Origin: Xanthomarina sp035306705
GTDB lineage: Bacteria; Bacteroidota; Bacteroidia; Flavobacteriales; Flavobacteriaceae
DNA length: 39,743 bases
Direction: 5' to 3'
NCBI RefSeq assembly: GCF_035306705.1
Contig: NZ_DATGNO010000141.1
Span: forward strand, 1-39,743
Shown here: one piece after another, positions 34,365-39,743 of the stretch
Position numbering within the stretch: the first letter of the stretch is position 1
Layout of the letters: each line of letters starts with the position of its first letter
Notes under the pieces: generated by a model
Seen by the model: only the letters and a program-made list of their open reading frames with translations
Databases searched by the model: none
What the model was told of the DNA's origin: nothing
Program-made: the position numbers and the translations under genes

Positions 34365-34429
34365 GTGGGAATAATGTAAATTATGGATTGGGTTGTGTAA
34401 ATGTTCCAAGAAACTAAATCCTACCTTTA
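34365..34429 (+). promoter_or_regulatory. Conserved island promoter, copy 2 (NDH-2 gene)
   Basis: The same 20-bp motif as copy 1 (34365-34384), with the -7-like TACCTTTA (34422-34429) again 57 bases after the motif start. The GTG start of the NDH-2 gene is about 150 bases downstream, so the leader is longer than in copies 1 and 3. Confidence 0.7.
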
Positions 34430-34582
34430 ATACTGTCACTTTATAGGTGATGAAAATGCATTAAACTATCGATAGACAGAATGTAATATGGCCGATGTTT
34501 CTGGTGATCCTTAAGGTTTTTTATGAAAGTGTGGGATGCATTGGTTTTAATTTTAAAAGAATAGAGTCGCAAAATATAAATT

Positions 34583-35878
34583 GTGAAAACACCTAAAATA
34601 GTAATTATAGGAGCAGGGTTTGGCGGTGTTAAAATGGCAAAAATACTTCGCAAAGAAGTTGTAGAAGTCCTTCTTATAGACAGGAATAACTATCACAATT
34701 TCCAACCCTTAATGTATCAAGTGGCAACGGGTGGCCTGGAACCTGGAAGTATTGCTTACCCAGTTAGAAGGATTTTTACAAAATACAAAAATGTAAGCTT
34801 TCGGATGGCTGAAGTGCTTGAAGTTGATATCCATAAAAATCAGATTTCAACCTCCATAGGAGAGATAGACTATGACTACTTGGTTATTGCCACGGGCAGT
34901 GAAAACAACTTCTACAATTTTGAACCTGTAAAGCATAAACTCCTCACCTTAAAATCTATGCCCGACGCCCTGCAAATACGGAATGTGATATTTCAAAATC
35001 TGGAGCGTGCTTTGGCTAATAATAGAAGAGAACCCTTGGAGGAGATTATGAATATCGCCATAGTTGGCGGGGGTCCAGCAGGAATTGAATTGGCAGGAGC
35101 CTTGGCCGAAATGAGAAAGCACGTTATTCCCAAAGAATTTCCCGAACTGCCACTTTCCAAAATGAATGTGAACTTATATCAATCCGGTCCAGTACTGCTT
35201 GCGGGGATGTCTGACCAAGCTTCTGCGAAATGTCTTGAATATTTAAGGGAGTTGGGAGTGAACGTATTTCTGAATACCCGCGTTAAAAGTTATGACAACA
35301 AGGCTATTGTGATGGAGGATGGAAGCCGTTTCACAACTGATACGGTGATATGGTCCGCTGGAGTTAAAGGGTCGCCAATTAATGGTTTGCCAAATGAAGC
35401 AATCGTGGAGCACCGTATTTCGGTTGACCAATGCAATAAAGTGATAGGCACTACCAACGTTTTTGCCATTGGGGATGTGTCGGCCCATTTCACTTCCGAA
35501 AATCCAAAGGGACTACCTATGATGGCCCCTGTGGCGCAACAACAAGGAGCTCATTTGGCCAAAAACATTTTAAGAAATATAGCGAGTGAACCGATGAAAG
35601 CTTTTGAGTATCGCAATAAAGGCGTAATGGCCACGATTGGAAGAAAAAAAGCCGTGGTTGACCTGCCGAATTTTAAATTTCAAGGAAGTTTTGCCTGGTT
35701 CGTCTGGATGTTTGTACACATTTTCTCGCTGGTTGGATTTCGTGACAAGACGGTCACTTTTATCGATTGGGCGGTGAGTTATTTCAGTTATGATCAGCCC
35801 TTGGGAATGATATTAAAAGCGACTGAGTTTAGACCCCAGGAAAAAAAGAAAGAAATTAAAGAAGTAGCAGAAGCATAA
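34583..35878 (+). CDS. Type II NADH dehydrogenase (NDH-2)-like flavoprotein
   Basis: A 431-residue single-subunit FAD enzyme that oxidises NADH and reduces quinone without pumping protons. The FAD site is KIVIIGAGFGGVKMAKIL near the N terminus. The NADH site is NIAIVGGGPAGIELAGALAE, and the second FAD region is VFAIGDVSAH. PMMAPVAQQQGAHLAKNI is characteristic of NDH-2. The C-terminal amphipathic part around WFVWMFVHIFSLVGFRDK would bind the membrane face. It uses a GTG start (34583). It is the second gene with the conserved promoter motif upstream. Confidence 0.92.
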   Translation: MKTPKIVIIGAGFGGVKMAKILRKEVVEVLLIDRNNYHNFQPLMYQVATGGLEPGSIAYPVRRIFTKYKNVSFRMAEVLEVDIHKNQISTSIGEIDYDYLVIATGSENNFYNFEPVKHKLLTLKSMPDALQIRNVIFQNLERALANNRREPLEEIMNIAIVGGGPAGIELAGALAEMRKHVIPKEFPELPLSKMNVNLYQSGPVLLAGMSDQASAKCLEYLRELGVNVFLNTRVKSYDNKAIVMEDGSRFTTDTVIWSAGVKGSPINGLPNEAIVEHRISVDQCNKVIGTTNVFAIGDVSAHFTSENPKGLPMMAPVAQQQGAHLAKNILRNIASEPMKAFEYRNKGVMATIGRKKAVVDLPNFKFQGSFAWFVWMFVHIFSLVGFRDKTVTFIDWAVSYFSYDQPLGMILKATEFRPQEKKKEIKEVAEA

Positions 35879-35935
35879 GGAAATGAAATGCCAATTAATA
35901 CATTGTAAACAACCGAATTTGTTTTGTGGGGCATT

Positions 35936-35958
35936 CCCTGCCCGTCCGGCAGGCGGGT
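35936..35958. repeat. REP-like GC-rich palindromic repeat
   Basis: CCTGCC (35937-35942) pairs with GGCAGG (35948-35953), and the alternative CCCG/CGGG pairing is also possible. This CCCGTCCGGCAGGCGGG type is a familiar dispersed intergenic repeat in flavobacteria. When translated it gives PVRQAG, a tell-tale of overextended gene starts. Only one copy is in this window. Confidence 0.65.
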
Positions 35959-35988
35959 ATCTTCCTATTTCTCAAATATTTTATACAG

Positions 35989-37995
35989 ATGAAAACAAAA
36001 AATATAATTCAACAAGGCATTGATACGGTAAGGGTTTTGGCCGCGGATGCCGTTCAAAAAGCGAATTCTGGCCATCCGGGCACTCCAATGGCATTGGCGC
36101 CATTAGGTCACTTATTGTGGTCGGAAACTATGCACTACAATCCCAAAAATCCCGAATGGGTCAATCGCGATCGGTTTATTCTCTCTTGCGGGCACGCCTG
36201 TATGCTGCAATACAGTTTTCTGTATCTCACGGGATACGCTGTAACAATGAATGATATTAAAAACTTTAGGCAGCTTCACAGCATTACCGCTGGACACCCT
36301 GAATACGGTCTTATGCCTGGGATAGAAGTCACTACCGGCCCACTTGGCCAAGGCTTTGCCAACGGTGTGGGAATGGCCATTGCACAAAAATATATGGCTG
36401 CACGTTACAACCAACCTGATTTCAAAATATTCGATTATATAATTTACGCCATCTGTAGCGACGGCGATCTTATGGAGGGTGTTTCAGCAGAAGCCGCCTC
36501 ACTTGCCGGTCATCTCAAGTTGGGAAATATGATTTATTTCTACGACGACAACAAGATTACAATTGAAGGCCATACCGATCTAACGTTTAATGAAGACGTG
36601 GGTAAACGATTTGAAGCCTATGGCTGGCACGTACAAAATGTTTCAGATATCAATGATTTGGAATCCCTTTCAAAAGCAATCGAAAACGCCCAAAAGGAAC
36701 CCGATCGTCCTTCTCTTATAAAAGTCCAAAGCATTATTGGCTACGGAAGTCCGAATAAACACAATACTGCCGCAGCACATGGTTCGGCCCTTGGCGCAGA
36801 TGAAGTTAAGTTAGTTAAAGAAAACTTCGGATTTGATCCAGATAAAAATTTCGTCGTGCCCGAGGAGGTTTTGGAATTTTATCGAAACGCCGGAAAAAAA
36901 TCCGCAGAAAGTGAAAAAGCCTGGAAGGAACTTTATAAAAATTACAAAAAACGTCATCCCGATTTGGCCAAAGAATACGAATCCATAAGTGCTGGGGAAT
37001 TACCTGATGGATGGGAGAAAAAGCTTCCAACTTTTGAACCTGGAAAAGAAATGGCTACCCGCAAAGCTTCTGGTAAAACACTGAATGCAATTGCGGAATA
37101 TTTCCCTCAACTAATCGGCGGTTCAGCCGATCTTGCGCCGTCAACTGATACAAATCTGGACGATTACAAATCCTTTTCCCCAAAAGATAGGGATGGCCGT
37201 AATTTCCATTTTGGAATTCGCGAACACGCGATGGGAGCAGTACTAAATGGCATGGCGCTAAGTAAATATCTAATTCCCTATGGCGCTACCTTTTTGATTT
37301 TCTCAGATTATATGCGTCCACCATTGCGATTGGCTGCCATAATGAAACTTCGCCCGATTATGGTTTACACCCACGACAGTATTGCCCTGGGTGAGGATGG
37401 TACTACTCACCAACCGGTGGAACAATTGATCGGTCTCCGCACGGTGCCAAATATGACCGTAATCCGTCCCGCCGATGCCAATGAAACCGCGCAGGCTTGG
37501 CGAGTTGCCATTAAACAAACAGATGGGCCTGTATGCATTGTATTGACCCGACAGGGAATTCCAATTATTGATCAGAAAAGATTTGCAAAGGCAAAAAACT
37601 TGGAGAAAGGCGCCTATATTCTCTCCGATTCTGATGGTGATCCTGACATTATTTTGATCGCCACCGGTTCCGAAGTGCATTTGATTTTGGAAGCACAGGA
37701 AAAATTGAAGAAAACCAATATCAAGGCCCGTGTGGTGAGTATGCCGAGTTGGAGTTTGTTCGACAATCAAACTGCCTCTTATAGAGAAAAGGTTTTTCCG
37801 AAATCCATTCGAAAACGACTTGCAGTTGAAGCCGGATCGCCCGTTGGATGGTTAAAATATGTTACGGATGATGGCGATATTATCGGCATCGAAAAATTCG
37901 GAGAATCCGCACCGGGCGAGCAGGTAATGAAAGAATACGGTTTTTCCGTAGAAAACGTGGTAAAAAGAGCAAAAGCCTTACTAAATAAAAAATAG
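35989..37995 (+). CDS. tkt: Transketolase
   Basis: A 668-residue thiamine-diphosphate enzyme that moves two-carbon ketol units between pentose, tetrose and hexose phosphates. It keeps NSGHPGTPMALAPLGHLLW, the ThDP/Mg motif ICSDGDLMEGVS...NKITIEG, the catalytic glutamate in HFGIREHAMGAVLNG, and HDSIALGEDGTTHQPVEQL. The ATG at 35989 (MKTKNIIQQGIDTVRV) is chosen as the start. A longer open frame to 35926 adds residues encoded by the REP-like repeat and is an artefact. rpiB and tal follow on the same strand. Confidence 0.96.
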   Translation: MKTKNIIQQGIDTVRVLAADAVQKANSGHPGTPMALAPLGHLLWSETMHYNPKNPEWVNRDRFILSCGHACMLQYSFLYLTGYAVTMNDIKNFRQLHSITAGHPEYGLMPGIEVTTGPLGQGFANGVGMAIAQKYMAARYNQPDFKIFDYIIYAICSDGDLMEGVSAEAASLAGHLKLGNMIYFYDDNKITIEGHTDLTFNEDVGKRFEAYGWHVQNVSDINDLESLSKAIENAQKEPDRPSLIKVQSIIGYGSPNKHNTAAAHGSALGADEVKLVKENFGFDPDKNFVVPEEVLEFYRNAGKKSAESEKAWKELYKNYKKRHPDLAKEYESISAGELPDGWEKKLPTFEPGKEMATRKASGKTLNAIAEYFPQLIGGSADLAPSTDTNLDDYKSFSPKDRDGRNFHFGIREHAMGAVLNGMALSKYLIPYGATFLIFSDYMRPPLRLAAIMKLRPIMVYTHDSIALGEDGTTHQPVEQLIGLRTVPNMTVIRPADANETAQAWRVAIKQTDGPVCIVLTRQGIPIIDQKRFAKAKNLEKGAYILSDSDGDPDIILIATGSEVHLILEAQEKLKKTNIKARVVSMPSWSLFDNQTASYREKVFPKSIRKRLAVEAGSPVGWLKYVTDDGDIIGIEKFGESAPGEQVMKEYGFSVENVVKRAKALLNKK

Positions 37996-38000
37996 TAAAA

Positions 38001-38030
38001 CTTTCTCTGTGCCCTTTGTGGTAAAAAACG
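38001..38030. repeat. Dispersed-repeat-like intergenic segment
   Basis: The stretch containing CTCTGTGCCCTTTGTGG resembles a common Bacteroidota intergenic repeat. Translating it gives the extra residues seen in an overlong rpiB start, so it is not coding. Confidence 0.35.
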
Positions 38031-38050
38031 TCTTGAGTAAATTAAATATA

Positions 38051-38530
38051 ATGTCTAAAGAATCATTAAAAAAAATTGGAATCTGTGCAGACCACGGCGG
38101 GTTTGATCTCAAGGAAAGGATAAAGTTTTTCTTGAAAGAAAACCACTTTGAACCCGTTGATTTTGGAGCAAAGACATTGGATGAATCTGATGATTATCCC
38201 GACTTCGTAATTCCATTGGCAAAAGCTGTCGCCGCAAAGGAAGTTTTTCGCGGCATCGCAATATGCGGCAGTGGAGTAGGAGCCTGCGTCGCCGCCAATA
38301 AGGTGTCAGGCGTAAGAGCAGCCTTAATCAACGATTATTTCTCCGCCCATCAGGGCGTGGAAGATGACGATATGAATCTGATTTGCCTCGGCGGAAGAGT
38401 CACAGGATATGCCGCTGCTGAAGAATATGTTGAGGTGTTTTTAAACGCAAAATTCATCGGCGCGGAAAGACATATTCGGCGGTTGCGGAAAATTCAGGAG
38501 TTGGAAAATAGAATAAAGAATAAAGAATAA
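38051..38530 (+). CDS. rpiB: Ribose-5-phosphate isomerase B
   Basis: A 159-residue RpiB/LacA-fold isomerase interconverting ribose 5-phosphate and ribulose 5-phosphate (some members act on allose 6-phosphate). Signatures are IGICADHGGFDLKERI, DFGAKTLDESDDYPDF, the active-site cysteine in AICGSGVGACVAANKV, GVRAALINDYFSA and NLICLGGRVTG. The ATG at 38051 is preferred. A frame open to 38009 adds 14 residues from repeat-like DNA. It lies 55 bases after tkt. Confidence 0.95.
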   Translation: MSKESLKKIGICADHGGFDLKERIKFFLKENHFEPVDFGAKTLDESDDYPDFVIPLAKAVAAKEVFRGIAICGSGVGACVAANKVSGVRAALINDYFSAHQGVEDDDMNLICLGGRVTGYAAAEEYVEVFLNAKFIGAERHIRRLRKIQELENRIKNKE

Positions 38531-38571
38531 GGAAAATAGACTTACCAGTAGAACTGCAACTTTCAACTTGG

Positions 38572-38600
38572 AACCTGAAACCTGAAGCAAGAAACCTGAA
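38572..38600. repeat. Three copies of AACCTGAA before tal
   Basis: AACCTGAA occurs at 38572-38579, 38579-38586 and 38593-38600 in the 107-base gap between rpiB and tal. This short-period, purine-rich type is common in flavobacterial intergenic DNA. It is non-coding and too short and irregular for a CRISPR. Confidence 0.6.
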
Positions 38601-38637
38601 ACTAGAATCAAGGAACAATAAACAATAAACATTCACA

Positions 38638-39729
38638 ATGAACCCACTAAACAAATTAAAAGAACACGGTCAGAGCATCTGGCTGGATTTGCTCGATCGA
38701 GAAATTATGGACTCCGGTAAATTGGAAAAGCTAATAGATGAAGACGATTTGCGAGGGCTGACTTCCAATCCTTCAATTTTCGAAAAAGCTATTACCGGTA
38801 GTTCTGACTATGATAATGATATCGCGAAGTTTGCAAAAAAGACAGATGACAATTCTGCTATTTTTTTCGACTTGGCCATAGCAGATATTCAAAGGGCAGC
38901 CGATATTTTTAAACCGGTATTTGACAAAACCCAAGGGAAAGACGGCTTTGTAAGCCTTGAAGTTTCACCCTATTTGGCACTTGATACAGATGGCACTATT
39001 GAACAGGTACGCGACCTATGGAAAAGGGTGGGCCGAAAAAATGTAATGATCAAAATTCCTGGAACCAAACAAGGCCTGCCGGCTATTCGTGAATGTTTGA
39101 GAGAAGGTATTAATATTAATATCACACTCCTTTTTGGACTTCCCCGCTACCGCGAAATAACAGAAGCTTTTATGGGCGGCCTCGAAGACAGACTTAAAGA
39201 AGGCCATTCCATAAAAGAAGTAGCTTCTGTTGCTAGTTTTTTCCTAAGCCGAATTGATGTGATGGTAGATCCTATGCTCAAGGAAAAAAACGCCAATGAT
39301 CTCGTTGGAAAAGTGGCTATCGCTTCCGCAAAAATGGCGTATCAAATATACCTAGAAATGATTGCAAGCGATCGCTTTAAAAAGTTGGAAGAAAAAGGAG
39401 CACAGCGTCAACGCGTTCTTTGGGCCAGCACAAGTACTAAAGATCCATCCTTTAGTGATGTTTTGTATGTAGAAACTCTCATTGGAAAAGACACCATTAA
39501 TACGCTCCCTATGGAAACCATCGACGCCTTTCGCGATCACGGAAAAGTGACGGATTCTCTCATAGAAGGAATTGAGGACGCCAAGAAAACTTTGGAGAAA
39601 TTAAAGCAAAAAGGAATCGACATTGACGAAATCACTCAAAAACTGGAAAATGAAGGAATAGATAAATTCAATAAAGCCTATGACAAATTGCTTAAAAGCA
39701 TCGCGGATCAGAAAAAAAAGAAAGATTAA
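38638..39729 (+). CDS. tal: Transaldolase
   Basis: A 363-residue Schiff-base enzyme moving a dihydroxyacetone unit from sedoheptulose 7-phosphate to glyceraldehyde 3-phosphate. Signatures are GLTSNPSIFEKAI, FVSLEVSPYLALD, the Schiff-base lysine in NVMIKIPGTKQGL, NINITLLFGLPRY and SVASFFLSRIDVMVD. At 363 residues, with a lysine-rich tail, it belongs to the longer subfamily seen in actinobacteria and cyanobacteria rather than the 320-residue TalB type. It completes the transketolase-rpiB-transaldolase set. The frame ends 14 bases before the window edge. Confidence 0.96.
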   Translation: MNPLNKLKEHGQSIWLDLLDREIMDSGKLEKLIDEDDLRGLTSNPSIFEKAITGSSDYDNDIAKFAKKTDDNSAIFFDLAIADIQRAADIFKPVFDKTQGKDGFVSLEVSPYLALDTDGTIEQVRDLWKRVGRKNVMIKIPGTKQGLPAIRECLREGININITLLFGLPRYREITEAFMGGLEDRLKEGHSIKEVASVASFFLSRIDVMVDPMLKEKNANDLVGKVAIASAKMAYQIYLEMIASDRFKKLEEKGAQRQRVLWASTSTKDPSFSDVLYVETLIGKDTINTLPMETIDAFRDHGKVTDSLIEGIEDAKKTLEKLKQKGIDIDEITQKLENEGIDKFNKAYDKLLKSIADQKKKKD

Positions 39730-39743
39730 TACCGAGTTAAAGT

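Noticed and set aside
35926..35988. An N-terminal extension of transketolase
   Set aside because: The added residues include PVRQAG, the translation of a REP-like repeat. The family start fits the ATG at 35989.
37303..37770. A 155-codon open frame on the minus strand
   Set aside because: It lies wholly within transketolase, antisense to strongly conserved motifs, and has no recognisable domain. It is a shadow frame favoured by the higher GC there.
38572..38600. A CRISPR-like repeat array
   Set aside because: The unit is only 8 bases, spacing is irregular and copies overlap. No array of 25-40 base repeats with spacers exists anywhere in the window.

Overview
The window comes from a low-GC member of the Bacteroidota, most likely a marine Flavobacteriaceae. 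The evidence is AT-rich intergenic DNA, promoter elements of the TAnnTTTG type, few Shine-Dalgarno sequences, and family gene sets such as a DUF4159 protein, a THUMP-like methyltransferase next to an AI-2E permease, a TamB gene divergent from tsaD, and an AraC regulator beside dps. No species is assigned.

Region 1 (1-7.3 kb): the tail of an unknown gene, a terminator and tRNA-Arg(TCT), then a tightly packed minus-strand housekeeping run. Its genes are PpiC-like isomerase, rsmE, DUF4159, TrmH/SpoU methyltransferase, AI-2E permease, THUMP-like methyltransferase and HAD phosphatase, with tsaD just upstream. RNA modification is the common thread. Region 2 (7.3-15.3 kb): a large tamB gene with no ATG at its expected start, then pfkA, gapA, a BadF-type sugar kinase and mgsA (glycolysis and the methylglyoxal branch).

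Region 3 (15.3-20.6 kb): an S1 arylsulfatase gene cut after codon 30 by a complete 1,253-bp IS3-family element with imperfect terminal repeats and a 3-bp AGA target duplication. Removing the element and one AGA restores an open 543-codon gene. A HAD-like lipoprotein and an outer-membrane-type protein follow. A convergent guaC gene ends at a shared terminator.

Region 4 (21.7-39.7 kb): a carbohydrate and stress island. It has a GH130 enzyme, a GT4 glycosyltransferase fused to a helical-barrel domain, a GH100-like enzyme, a second GT4, a PIG-L deacetylase and a cupin. These are followed by an AraC regulator, rpe, class I fructose-bisphosphate aldolase, a Dps ferritin, a TDT-family transporter, NDH-2, transketolase, rpiB and transaldolase. 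Together these can run the whole non-oxidative pentose-phosphate cycle plus the aldolase step. A conserved promoter (core GGGAATA[A/C]TGTAAAT, then a -7-like box at a fixed distance) precedes the aldolase, the NDH-2 gene and the cupin-led glycan operon. It links these genes into one probable regulon and is the most interesting signal I found. The tkt-rpiB-tal end is visibly richer in GC and carries flavobacterial REP-like intergenic repeats, which suggests a separate origin.
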